Shown piece after piece: positions 52,994-61,222 of a DNA stretch of 64,000 nt. The stretch's first letter is position 1. Every line of letters starts with the position of its first letter. Source of the stretch: Pseudomonas vanderleydeniana (GTDB taxonomy: Bacteria > Pseudomonadota > Gammaproteobacteria > Pseudomonadales > Pseudomonadaceae). Below the pieces are notes generated by a model. It did not search any database and had not been told where the DNA came from. It saw only the letters and a list, made by a program, of their open reading frames with translations. Location: positions 3,708,001-3,772,000 of the forward strand of contig NZ_CP077093.1 in NCBI RefSeq assembly GCF_014268755.2, in the 5' to 3' direction. Both the position numbers and the translations under genes were made by a program.

Positions 52994-54477
52994 CCACGCT
53001 GCCACAAGGCCTCGCGTCGGGCCTGCGGCAGGCCGTCGAGGCTGCGGTAGACCAGTGCCAGTCGCGGGTTATGCGCAAGCGGTTGGCGATGACGAATGAG
53101 GAAGTGCCAGTACAACGCGTTGAACGGGCAGGCATCCTCCTCCACCGCCCGGTCGACCTTGTAGCTGCACGACTTGCAGTGATCGGACATGCGCTGGATA
53201 TAGCGACCACTGGCGCAATAGGGCTTGGAACCCAGGTAACCACCATCGGCATGCATGACCATGCCCAGGGTATTGGGCAATTCGACCCAGTCGAAGGCAT
53301 CCAGGTACACGGCCAGGTACCACTCGCAGATCGCCGGGGGAGCGATGCCGGCCAGCAGCGCAAAATTGCCGGTCACCATCAGTCGCTGGATATGGTGGGC
53401 GTAGCCCAGCTCCAGGGTCTGGCCGATGACCTGGGCCATGCAGCGCATGCGGGTCTGCCCCGTCCAGTAGAATTCGGGGAGCGCACGCTCGTTGCCCAGG
53501 TAGTTGAGCCCGGCGTAGTCGGGCATGCGCAACCAGTAGATACCCCGTACGTACTCGCGCCAACCGATCAGTTGGCGAATGAACCCCTCGGCGGCGTTGA
53601 GCGGTACCCGCCGCTCCCGCCAGGCCATCTCGACGTCCTCGCACAGTTCACGGACATCCAGCAGGCCGATGTTCAGGGCGGCACTGATACGGGAATGGAA
53701 CAGATACGGCTCGCCTTCGGCCATTGCATCCTGGTAGTCACCGAACGCCGCCAGGCCGAACTCGAGAAAATGCTCCCAGAGCGTCCTGGCCTGCTCATGG
53801 GTCACCGGATAGTCAAAGGCGTCGAGCGTGCCGTAATGCTGCGAAAAGCGCTCACGGACCAGGGTGATCACCGCCGCTGTTGTCGCGTCCTGGGCAAAAT
53901 ACGCTGCAAATGGGCCCCGCAAGCCACGGGGCAAGGGCTTGCGGTTGTCGGCATCGAAGTTCCAGGCGCCGCCGGCCGGACTGCCATCAGGCTCCAGCAG
54001 CAGATTGCAGCGCTTGCGCATGCCACGGTAGAAGTGCTCCATGCGCAACTGCTTGCGATCCGCGGCCCAGCGGGCAAAGGCCTCACGCGAGCACAGGAAG
54101 CGCGTGTCGCGGTGCCACACCAGCGGCAGTCCGGCCTCGCGCAGCGCCTGTTCCAGACGCCACTCGCCACACTCGGTAACGTGCACCTCGTCCACGCCCA
54201 GCCGGGCCTGCCAGCGACACAGTTCCGCGGCGATACTGCCGCTGTTGCCCGGCTCATCCAGCCGCACGTAGTGCACGCGCCAGCCCCGCTCGCGCAGGGC
54301 CTCGGCGAAATGACGCATGGCGCTGAAAATCAGCACGATCTTCTGCGGATGGTGCGGTACGTAGCGCGCCTCCCCTTCGACCTCGGCCATCAGCAATACA
54401 TCGCGCTCCGGCTCCAGGGCACGCAGCGTCGCGAGGTCGAACGACAGTTGGTCACCGAGCACCAGCCCCAGCCGCAT
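52951..54477 (-). CDS. FeS-containing bacterial cryptochrome/photolyase
   Basis: 508 residues from ATG 54477. Antenna-binding alpha/beta domain (MRLGLVLGDQLSFD), then FAD-binding helical domain with IQRLMVTGNFALLAGI. Four cysteines for the 4Fe-4S cluster: CEWYLAV, HCKSCSYK and DACPFN, as in FeS-BCP (PhrB-type) enzymes that repair (6-4) photoproducts. It is the last gene of a four-gene operon starting at 55875 and runs convergently into the MFS gene. Confidence 0.93.
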   Translation of the reverse strand: MRLGLVLGDQLSFDLATLRALEPERDVLLMAEVEGEARYVPHHPQKIVLIFSAMRHFAEALRERGWRVHYVRLDEPGNSGSIAAELCRWQARLGVDEVHVTECGEWRLEQALREAGLPLVWHRDTRFLCSREAFARWAADRKQLRMEHFYRGMRKRCNLLLEPDGSPAGGAWNFDADNRKPLPRGLRGPFAAYFAQDATTAAVITLVRERFSQHYGTLDAFDYPVTHEQARTLWEHFLEFGLAAFGDYQDAMAEGEPYLFHSRISAALNIGLLDVRELCEDVEMAWRERRVPLNAAEGFIRQLIGWREYVRGIYWLRMPDYAGLNYLGNERALPEFYWTGQTRMRCMAQVIGQTLELGYAHHIQRLMVTGNFALLAGIAPPAICEWYLAVYLDAFDWVELPNTLGMVMHADGGYLGSKPYCASGRYIQRMSDHCKSCSYKVDRAVEEDACPFNALYWHFLIRHRQPLAHNPRLALVYRSLDGLPQARREALWQRGQTLLARLDAAEAL

Positions 54478-54485
54478 CGCTTGCA

Positions 54486-54791
54486 CTACCACTGGCTGGC
54501 CAGTGATACCGGTACCCGCAGTGGCTCGACCGGGCCATCACGCTGCCCGCACATTTCATCGTGCACCACCTGCTGTACCAACGTGCAGCGCAGCGGCGGC
54601 ACATCGGCCAGCAACTGTCGCAACTCGGTGGTCGAGCGCAGGTGCAGGACTTCACCTCGTGCATCACACAAGGTTTGCGGCCCGGCCTCGGTCAAGGCGC
54701 GCAGCACGTAGAAGCCGCCTTCGAGTGACAGCAGTTCAAGTTCACTGATGGCGCCTGTGGCAGCCAACTCGCCAAGGTGACGCAGGTTCAT
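54486..54791 (-). CDS. DUF6482-like small protein
   Basis: 101 residues. MNLRHLGELAATGAISELEL and EGGFYVLRALTEAGPQTLCD resemble the small Pseudomonas family DUF6482. No signal peptide. It overlaps the DUF3833 gene by 4 nt and precedes the photolyase by 8 nt, so it is translationally coupled to both. Function unknown. Confidence 0.75.
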   Translation of the reverse strand: MNLRHLGELAATGAISELELLSLEGGFYVLRALTEAGPQTLCDARGEVLHLRSTTELRQLLADVPPLRCTLVQQVVHDEMCGQRDGPVEPLRVPVSLASQW

Positions 54792-55324
54792 GGTGTGCCC
54801 TCCGGCAGGCGGCGGAAGAACAGGGTGATCTGCCCGATCTCCACACCGAGTTTGCTCATGCTCGAGCGGTTGATGAGGGTGTCGTCATCCATGCGGTACA
54901 TCCAGTCGTCCAGGTCGACCTCCCAGTGCCGGCCATCGACCGGCAGATCCAGGCGATAACGCCAACGCAAGGCATTGCCGGCCACCTGCCCCCGGGCTTC
55001 ACCGATCACGTCGCCGGCAGTACCACGCCAGCGCTCGGGGCCGTCGGGGGTGAGCGTCCAGGTCCGTTGCTGGCGAGTGCCATCGCTGTAGATGAAATGT
55101 TCGTCGAGGATCAGCCGCTCGCCGTCACGATGACTGTCGATGCGCACGTGGAAGCGCTTGACCACCTCGCCCGAGCGCTTCTGGAACATGCCCCAGGCCT
55201 GTACCGGTCGCGAGAAGAACTCCGGCAGATCCAGTGGCGGCTGCTCCCCGACGTAATGATCGACCTCGACATTGCCGCAGCTGCCCAGCATCAGGCAGCA
55301 GAACAGCAGCAGGCTTCTGTACAT
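54788..55324 (-). CDS. DUF3833 lipoprotein
   Basis: 178 residues from ATG 55324, with GAGGAG 7 nt upstream. Lipobox LMLGSC. DUF3833 blocks: FFSRPVQAWGMFQKRSGEVV, RTWTLTPDGPERWRGTAGDV and LDLPVDGRHWEVDLDDWMYR. These lipoproteins regularly accompany photolyase, chalcone-isomerase-like and cyclopropane-synthase genes in light-responsive clusters. Likely periplasmic lipid or pigment binding, inferred. Confidence 0.88.
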   Translation of the reverse strand: MYRSLLLFCCLMLGSCGNVEVDHYVGEQPPLDLPEFFSRPVQAWGMFQKRSGEVVKRFHVRIDSHRDGERLILDEHFIYSDGTRQQRTWTLTPDGPERWRGTAGDVIGEARGQVAGNALRWRYRLDLPVDGRHWEVDLDDWMYRMDDDTLINRSSMSKLGVEIGQITLFFRRLPEGTP

Positions 55325-55335
55325 GCTCAAGCTCC

Positions 55336-55875
55336 TCACGGGTTCCCGGCCAGGCCGAGCAGTTGCTGGCGCAGTTGCGGGTCCCGGGCCCGCGGATCGA
55401 GCCAGATGGCGAAGAACGCCTGGGCGAACGCCGGATCGGCGATCTCGCGACTCAATTGCCCATCGACATAGAAGCGACAGCCACGACCCGGCAGGTACAA
55501 CCCGGTGATGCGCATGCCCGGGCGAACATCGACGAATGCCTCCTGCATCGTCTTCGTCCAGCGCGCCTCGGTATCGGCTGCCAGGGGCTGTGCGGCCAGG
55601 CGATGTATCTCGTCCAGGCTGGCCTGCACCAGGGTGTCCCGGGACAACGCGCGGTGGTAGATCAGCTCCAGCGCGAAAGGCTGCTGCCAGTCCTGCACCG
55701 CACCGGCACTCCAGACCCGGGCGGTGTACAACCGCAGGCCGAACCAGCTGAACTCACCCGTGCCGATCAGGCGTGCACCGTCCAGCGCCGGACGCCAGTC
55801 CGACCAGGCCGGTGGCGTCATCGTGATCAGTACGATCAGAACGAACAGGCTGAGCGACGAGGGTCTGCGGGCCAT
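55336..55875 (-). CDS. Chalcone-isomerase-like secreted protein
   Basis: 179 residues. Signal peptide SLFVLIVLITMTPPAWS. LIGTGEFSWFGLRLYTARVW and FYVDGQLSREIADPAFAQAF are characteristic of bacterial chalcone-isomerase-like proteins, which lack the plant catalytic residues and may bind fatty acids. First gene of the photolyase operon, with CarH/LitR-like repeats 28-62 nt upstream of its start. Confidence 0.85.
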   Translation of the reverse strand: MARRPSSLSLFVLIVLITMTPPAWSDWRPALDGARLIGTGEFSWFGLRLYTARVWSAGAVQDWQQPFALELIYHRALSRDTLVQASLDEIHRLAAQPLAADTEARWTKTMQEAFVDVRPGMRITGLYLPGRGCRFYVDGQLSREIADPAFAQAFFAIWLDPRARDPQLRQQLLGLAGNP

Positions 55876-55902
55876 GTGCGGAACACCGGAAACGACGAAT
55901 AT

Positions 55903-55937
55903 TGTACAAGCATATATCCATGTACAAGTTTTGTATA
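55903..55937. promoter_or_regulatory. CarH/LitR-like operator: repeated TGTAYA half-sites
   Basis: TTGTACAAG at 55903, ATGTACAAG at 55920 and TTGTATAAA at 55931. The last two are 11 bp apart, the repeat pitch of CarH/CarA-type MerR operators. The stretch is very AT-rich and directly precedes the chalcone-isomerase-like gene. B12-dependent light control is therefore plausible; no litR or carH gene is in the window. Confidence 0.5.
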
Positions 55938-56082
55938 AATTTTTGCAGGATTATCCAAGCCTCTTTTCTCGCTGAATGACCCGTAAGGGAAATCAGTCGC
56001 TCGCCACAGCACAGCATGCACGGCCAAGCTAATCTGAGTTTGTCAAGGCAAACGCTTGCGAAAATTTGTCGCATTTTTTCAA

Positions 56083-56100
56083 ATTAACTATTTAGTTAAT
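56083..56100. promoter_or_regulatory. ATTAACTA-TT-TAGTTAAT palindrome upstream of gcd
   Basis: Eight-base perfect arms with a 2-nt centre, 50 bp before the gcd ATG and just upstream of a possible -10 (TATAGT). MarR- or TetR-type repressor site is likely; could control gcd. Confidence 0.5.
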
Positions 56101-56150
56101 TAGCAAGCTAAGGGTATAGTCGCCCGCATTCACACAGCGAGACCTTTTGT

Positions 56151-58568
56151 ATGACACAACCTTCTCAGGCCTCCGGCCTCAGCAGACTCATCCTCACCGG
56201 GCTGGGCGTGATCATCGCCCTGCTCGGCCTGGCCTTGGCCGCAGGCGGTGTACGCCTGGCCACCCTCGGTGGCAGCTGGTACTTCCTGATCGGCGGCCTG
56301 GCCATGGCCATCGCCGGTATCCTGATCGCCCGCCGCAAGCCCGGTGGTGCCTGGCTGTTCGCCGCGTTCCTGGTCGGTACCGCGATCTGGGCACTGGTCG
56401 ACACCGACCGCAGCTTCTGGCCGATGTTCTCCCGCCTGTTCATGTTCAGCGCCATCGGCCTGGTCGTCGCACTGGTCTATCCGACGCTGATGCGGGCTTC
56501 CGGCCGCACGGCGGGACGCGGTGCCTACGGCCTGGCCGGCGTGCTGGCGATTGCGCTGGTCTGGGCAGTCGGCAACATGTTCGTCGCCCACCCGACCGTG
56601 GCAGCCAGCGGTAACGGCCCGGCATTGACGCCGGTCGACCCGGCCAAGGCGCAGAAGGATTGGGCCCACTACGGCAACACCGAGGGTGGCAGCCGATTCG
56701 CGGCGCTGGACCAGATCAACCGCGGCAACATCGACAAGCTCAAGGTGGCCTGGACCTACCACACCGGTGACGTGGCGATCAGCGACGGCAACGGTGCCGA
56801 AGACCAGCTGACCCCGCTGCAGGTGGGCGACAAGGTGTTCATCTGCACCCCGCACAACAACCTGATCGCGCTGGATGCCGACACCGGCAAGCAACTCTGG
56901 AAGAACGAAATCAACGCCCAGGCCAAGGTCTGGCAGCGTTGCCGTGGCATGGCGTACTTCGACGCCACCCAACCGGCGGTTCAACCGACCCAGCCGAACA
57001 GCATCCCGGTGATCGCCGCCAGCGTGCCAGCCGGTGCGAGCTGCCAGCGTCGCCTGCTGACCAACACCATCGACGCCCGCCTGATCGCGGTGGACGCCGA
57101 CACCGGCGCCTTCTGCGAGGATTTCGGCAACCACGGCCAGGTCGACCTGAAGGCCGGCCTCGGCGACGTGCCGGACTCCTACTACCAGCTGACCTCCGCA
57201 CCGCTGATGGCCGGTACCACCGTGGTGGTCGGCGGTCGCGTCGCGGACAACGTCCAGACCGACATGCCAGGCGGCGTGATCCGTGGTTTCGACGTGATCA
57301 CCGGCGCCATGCGCTGGGCGTTCGACCCGGGCAACCCGCAAGACAAGCAGGCTCCTGTCGACGGCAAGACCTACGTACGCAGCACCCCGAACAGCTGGGC
57401 GCCAATGTCCTACGATCCGGCGATGAACACCGTGTTCCTGCCGATGGGCAGTTCGTCCACCGACATCTATGGTGTCGAGCGCACCGACCTGAACCACAAG
57501 TACGGCGCCTCGGTCGTCGCCCTGGACGCCAGCACCGGTGCCGAGAAGTGGGTCTACCAGACCGTGCACAACGACCTCTGGGACTTCGACCTGCCCATGC
57601 AGCCGAGCCTGATCGACTTCACCAGGGATGACGGCAAGCAGGTACCGGCAGTGGTCATCGGCACCAAGGCCGGGCAGATCTACGTGCTCGACCGTGCCAC
57701 CGGCAAGCCGCTGACCAAGGTCGAGGAAGTGCCGGTCAAGGCCTCCAACATCCCCAACGAACCCTACTCGCCCACCCAGCCGAAATCGGTGGGCATGCCA
57801 CAGATCGGTGCGCAGACCCTGACCGAATCGGACATGTGGGGCGCGACCCCGTTAGACCAGTTGCTGTGCCGTATCGACTTCAAGAAGATGCGTTATGACG
57901 GCCTCTACACCGCGCCGGGTACCGACCTGTCGCTGAGCTTCCCGGGCTCCCTGGGCGGCATGAACTGGGGCAGCCTGTCCACCGACCCGGTCAATGGCTT
58001 CATCTTCGTCAACGACATGCGCCTGGGCCTGTGGATCCAGATGATTCCCTCGGCCAACAAGGGGGCTGCCGCTGGCGGTGGTGAAGCGCTGAACACCGGC
58101 ATGGGCGCGGTACCACTCAAGGGCACGCCGTATGCGGTGAACAAGAACCGCTTCCTGTCGGTCGCCGGCATTCCCTGCCAGGCCCCGCCCTACGGCACCC
58201 TGACCGCCATCGACATGAAGACCCGCCAGATCGCCTGGCAGGTTCCGGTCGGTACCGTCGAGGACACCGGTCCACTGGGCATCCGCATGCACCTGCCGCT
58301 GCCGATCGGCCTGCCGACCCTCGGCGGTACCCTGTCGACCCAGGGCGGCCTGGTGTTCATCGCCGGCACCCAGGACTTCTACCTGCGTGCCTTCGACAGC
58401 GGCAACGGCAAGGAAATCTGGAAATCCCGCCTGCCAGTCGGCAGCCAGGGCGGCCCGATGACCTACGTATCGCCGAAGACCGGCAAGCAGTACGTGGTGA
58501 TTACCGCCGGTGGCGCGCGGCAATCGACCGACCGTGGCGACTACGTGCTGGCCTACGCCTTGCCGTGA
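56151..58568 (+). CDS. gcd: Membrane-bound PQQ-dependent glucose dehydrogenase
   Basis: 805 residues, the usual length. Five N-terminal membrane helices (about 10-145) precede an eight-bladed quinoprotein propeller. WAHYGNTEGGSRFAALDQIN opens the propeller and WKNEINAQAKVWQRCRG, ITGAMRWAFDPGNPQD and WEYQTVHNDLWDFDLP-type blocks (VYQTVHNDLWDFDLPMQPS) follow. It oxidises glucose to gluconate in the periplasm and passes electrons to ubiquinone. No pqq genes are in the window. Terminator at 58608. Confidence 0.96.
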   Translation: MTQPSQASGLSRLILTGLGVIIALLGLALAAGGVRLATLGGSWYFLIGGLAMAIAGILIARRKPGGAWLFAAFLVGTAIWALVDTDRSFWPMFSRLFMFSAIGLVVALVYPTLMRASGRTAGRGAYGLAGVLAIALVWAVGNMFVAHPTVAASGNGPALTPVDPAKAQKDWAHYGNTEGGSRFAALDQINRGNIDKLKVAWTYHTGDVAISDGNGAEDQLTPLQVGDKVFICTPHNNLIALDADTGKQLWKNEINAQAKVWQRCRGMAYFDATQPAVQPTQPNSIPVIAASVPAGASCQRRLLTNTIDARLIAVDADTGAFCEDFGNHGQVDLKAGLGDVPDSYYQLTSAPLMAGTTVVVGGRVADNVQTDMPGGVIRGFDVITGAMRWAFDPGNPQDKQAPVDGKTYVRSTPNSWAPMSYDPAMNTVFLPMGSSSTDIYGVERTDLNHKYGASVVALDASTGAEKWVYQTVHNDLWDFDLPMQPSLIDFTRDDGKQVPAVVIGTKAGQIYVLDRATGKPLTKVEEVPVKASNIPNEPYSPTQPKSVGMPQIGAQTLTESDMWGATPLDQLLCRIDFKKMRYDGLYTAPGTDLSLSFPGSLGGMNWGSLSTDPVNGFIFVNDMRLGLWIQMIPSANKGAAAGGGEALNTGMGAVPLKGTPYAVNKNRFLSVAGIPCQAPPYGTLTAIDMKTRQIAWQVPVGTVEDTGPLGIRMHLPLPIGLPTLGGTLSTQGGLVFIAGTQDFYLRAFDSGNGKEIWKSRLPVGSQGGPMTYVSPKTGKQYVVITAGGARQSTDRGDYVLAYALP

Positions 58569-58607
58569 TCCCGGGGCCCACCGGCGGGTAGGCCTTCACT
58601 TGTTCCG

Positions 58608-58636
58608 ACGGGGCTACGCCAGGCGAGCCCCGTTTG
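58608..58636 (+). terminator. Terminator after gcd
   Basis: Perfect 8-bp stem ACGGGGCT/AGCCCCGT with a 10-nt loop followed by TTGACTT. Confidence 0.65.
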
Positions 58637-58693
58637 ACTTCCCTGTCCGGCTGGACACAAGGCTTCACAATCGCTCATCTCCCTGCGCCGCGA

Positions 58694-59212
58694 TCACTTC
58701 GCGGCGTGCTTGGCCTGCGCCTCCGGCATCGCCGAAGAGTGGTGGTTGAGGATCTTCCACTGGCCGTTCAACTGTTCGTAGACGAAGGTGTAGCGAGCCT
58801 GGACCTGGCGGGTCGAACCATCGGTCCCGGTCAGGGTGAAGGTGTACACACCGCTGTCGATGGCCACGTCGTTGCCCAGGCGGTGAATGTCGCGGTAGTT
58901 GATCTGGCCTACCGGCTTGAGCGCCAGGAAGTGATCGAAATAGTCCTTGATCTGTGCCGGCGTGGTGCGCACCTGGTTGGAAACCGTCGGCTGCAACATG
59001 GCGTCGGGCGCATAGAGGTCCACCACGGACTGGGCATCGCCGGTTTTCAGGGCCGCGTTCCAGCGGTCGAACAGGCCGGCAATCTCGCGGTCCTTCTGGT
59101 TTTCCGGCTGCGCAGCGACGCTGCTGTACACATAGGGGGCCGTTTGCGCCGCCTGGGCGAACGGCGCGCTGAGGGCTGCCAGCAGAACAAGGGCCGAGGT
59201 CTTCATTTTCAT
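58694..59212 (-). CDS. Secreted SnoaL-like/DUF4440 protein (SgcJ/EcaC type)
   Basis: 172 residues from ATG 59212, with GGAG 7 nt upstream; the frame is open further but without signal. Signal peptide TSALVLLAALSAPFAQA. Mature NTF2-like fold: IAGLFDRWNAALKTGDAQSV, VDLYAPDAMLQPTVSNQVRT and the C-terminal VQARYTFVYEQLNGQWKILN. The SgcJ/EcaC and CaMKII-association families share this pattern. Catalysis is not implied; a ligand-binding or oligomerising role is possible. Convergent with gcd. Confidence 0.82.
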   Translation of the reverse strand: MKMKTSALVLLAALSAPFAQAAQTAPYVYSSVAAQPENQKDREIAGLFDRWNAALKTGDAQSVVDLYAPDAMLQPTVSNQVRTTPAQIKDYFDHFLALKPVGQINYRDIHRLGNDVAIDSGVYTFTLTGTDGSTRQVQARYTFVYEQLNGQWKILNHHSSAMPEAQAKHAAK

Positions 59213-59387
59213 TGCAACTCTCCAGTGGTGTCCGATGGCTGCACTTTGCCAAGCAGGACAGCGCCCGCCATCGGCCAACCGGAGTCTTTTGCCTATGCCA
59301 TTCGGCAGATGGCCCCTGCCCCGGTTCCACGGTTTAATAGCGCCCTCGCCCGCACGGGCACGCCTATCGACGCGTCGGAGCCCGACC

Positions 59388-60572
59388 ATGCAAAACCTGC
59401 CTCATGACCCGGGCAGCGCCCTGGCGATTCGGACCCAGTACCGACAGTCACAAAGCCGCGCGGCACGCCTGCGCCTGCTGGTCGACACCGGCCAGGAATT
59501 GACCCGCCTGGCACCGGCCGCCATGCGCGAGCGGGTCCTCGCCCGGGCCTGTGCGTTTCTCGCCATGGATCATGGAATGCTGCTGGAACGTGATGCCGGG
59601 GGCCAGGTCACCCGTACTGCCAGCCTGGGCAGTCGGGAACGCCTGGGCAGCCTGGAGCTCCAGGTCGACACCTCGCTGCGCCTGCCCTGCTGGCAGGAGC
59701 AGCCCGGCACGCTGCTGCCGCAGAGGCTGCAGGTCCCCCTGCGTGGGGGCGATGACCAGACCTTCGGGATCCTGGTGCTGGCCAACAGCACCGGCATTGC
59801 CGCCCCGGACAACGAAGACCTCGAATCACTGCAACTGCTGGCCACTTTATTGGCCGCGCACCTTGAGAACGACCGCCTGCTGAGCACACTGATCGTGCGC
59901 GACCGCACGCTGTCGGACCTGGTCAGCCGGCTGTTCCGGGCCCAGGAGGACGAGCGCAGGCGCGTGGCCTACGACCTGCACGACGGCCTGGCCCAGACCC
60001 TGGCCGGACTGCACCAGCGGTTGCAAGGGTTTGCCGGCCGTTGCCCCACGCTGCCCGAAACGCTGGATGCGGATCTGCAGGCGATCCTGACGCTGGCCCA
60101 GCACTGCGTGGTCGAGGGTCGCCAGTTGATCGCCGGCCTACGCCCGAGCGTACTCGATGACTTCGGCCTGCTGACCGCACTGGACAAGGAGGCAGACCGC
60201 CTGCGTGATGCCGGTATCCAGGTGCAATGGACGACACGCTGCCAGGCACGCCTGCCCGGCGCCGTGGAAATCGCCCTGTTCCGGATCGCCCAGGAGGGCA
60301 TCAACAACATTCTCAAGCATGCCCGGGCCAGCCAGGTACAGATGGCCCTGGCGCTCCACGACGGTCAGGCCTCGCTGCGGGTGACCGACAATGGCAAGGG
60401 CTTTGTCCCCGGGCAGCCGCCCGACAGCCACGACGCCCAGCACCTGGGGCTGGCAACCATGCAGGAGCGCACGAGCCTGCTGGGTGGAACATTCATCTGC
60501 CTCAGTGCCGTGCAGCAAGGCACGCAACTGAAGATCGACGTGCCCTGCCCCCTGGAGGAAACTGCCCTATGA
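59388..60572 (+). CDS. Cytoplasmic GAF-HisKA_3 sensor kinase
   Basis: 394 residues from ATG 59388, with CGGAG 7 nt upstream. No membrane spans. A GAF-like domain at about 40-180 (LARACAFLAMDHGMLLERDA, FGILVLANSTG) is followed by a HisKA_3 phosphoacceptor (DERRRVAYDLHDGLAQTLAG) and HATPase (VTDNGKGF, GLATMQERTSLLGG). Partner of the NarL regulator, whose ATG overlaps this stop (ATGA). Senses a cytoplasmic or redox cue, unknown. Confidence 0.9.
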   Translation: MQNLPHDPGSALAIRTQYRQSQSRAARLRLLVDTGQELTRLAPAAMRERVLARACAFLAMDHGMLLERDAGGQVTRTASLGSRERLGSLELQVDTSLRLPCWQEQPGTLLPQRLQVPLRGGDDQTFGILVLANSTGIAAPDNEDLESLQLLATLLAAHLENDRLLSTLIVRDRTLSDLVSRLFRAQEDERRRVAYDLHDGLAQTLAGLHQRLQGFAGRCPTLPETLDADLQAILTLAQHCVVEGRQLIAGLRPSVLDDFGLLTALDKEADRLRDAGIQVQWTTRCQARLPGAVEIALFRIAQEGINNILKHARASQVQMALALHDGQASLRVTDNGKGFVPGQPPDSHDAQHLGLATMQERTSLLGGTFICLSAVQQGTQLKIDVPCPLEETAL

Positions 60573-61222
60573 CCGCCGTTCTGCGCCTGGTCCTGGCTGA
60601 CGACCATGAAGTCACCCGTACCGGCTTCGTCGCCCTGCTCGCCGGGCATCCTCAATTCGATGTGGTCGGCCAGGCCTGCGACGGCCAGGAGGCCGTGGAG
60701 CTGTGCGAGCGATTGCAGCCAGACATCGTCATTCTCGATATCCGCATGCCAGTGCTGAACGGTTTGGGCGCGGCGCGGATTCTCCAGCAGAAGCAGCCGG
60801 CCGTGAAAGTGGTGATCTTCACCATGGACGACAGCCCGGACCACCTGGAAGCGGCCATGCAGGCCGGTGCCGTGGGCTATCTGCTCAAGGATGCCCGCCG
60901 CGACGAGGTGATCGACGCCCTGCAACGCGTCGCGCGCGGCGAGGAAGCCTTGAACAATGCGGTCAGTGCCCGCCTGCTACGGCGCATGACCGAGCGCCAT
61001 AGCCAGGGCGCGCCCGCCAGCGAGAACCTGACCGCCCGTGAACGCCAGGTGCTCGCCCTGGTGGCCGCTGGCCTGGGCAACCGTGAGATCGGTGAAAAAC
61101 TGGGTATTACCACCGGAACCGCCAAGGCCCATGTCGAACGGGTCATCGGCAAGTTGGGCGCGGCAGACCGTACCCAGGCGGCCGTTCGCGGCATCGCCCT
61201 GGGCCTGGTGACGCAGTCATGA
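60569..61222 (+). CDS. NarL/FixJ-family response regulator
   Basis: 217 residues. Receiver with ADDHEVTRTGF and phosphoacceptor Asp in IVILDIRMPVLNG; C-terminal helix-turn-helix NLTARERQVLALVAAGLGNR, then EIGEKLGITTGTAKAHVERV. GGAGGAA lies 8 nt before the ATG. Start and stop overlap the flanking kinase genes, so the three are one translationally coupled unit. It is the cognate regulator of the GAF kinase. Confidence 0.93.
   Translation: MTAVLRLVLADDHEVTRTGFVALLAGHPQFDVVGQACDGQEAVELCERLQPDIVILDIRMPVLNGLGAARILQQKQPAVKVVIFTMDDSPDHLEAAMQAGAVGYLLKDARRDEVIDALQRVARGEEALNNAVSARLLRRMTERHSQGAPASENLTARERQVLALVAAGLGNREIGEKLGITTGTAKAHVERVIGKLGAADRTQAAVRGIALGLVTQS

Noticed and set aside
52405..54711. 768-codon + strand ORF
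   Set aside because: Covers the MFS 3' end and the antisense of the FeS photolyase; no recognisable protein features.
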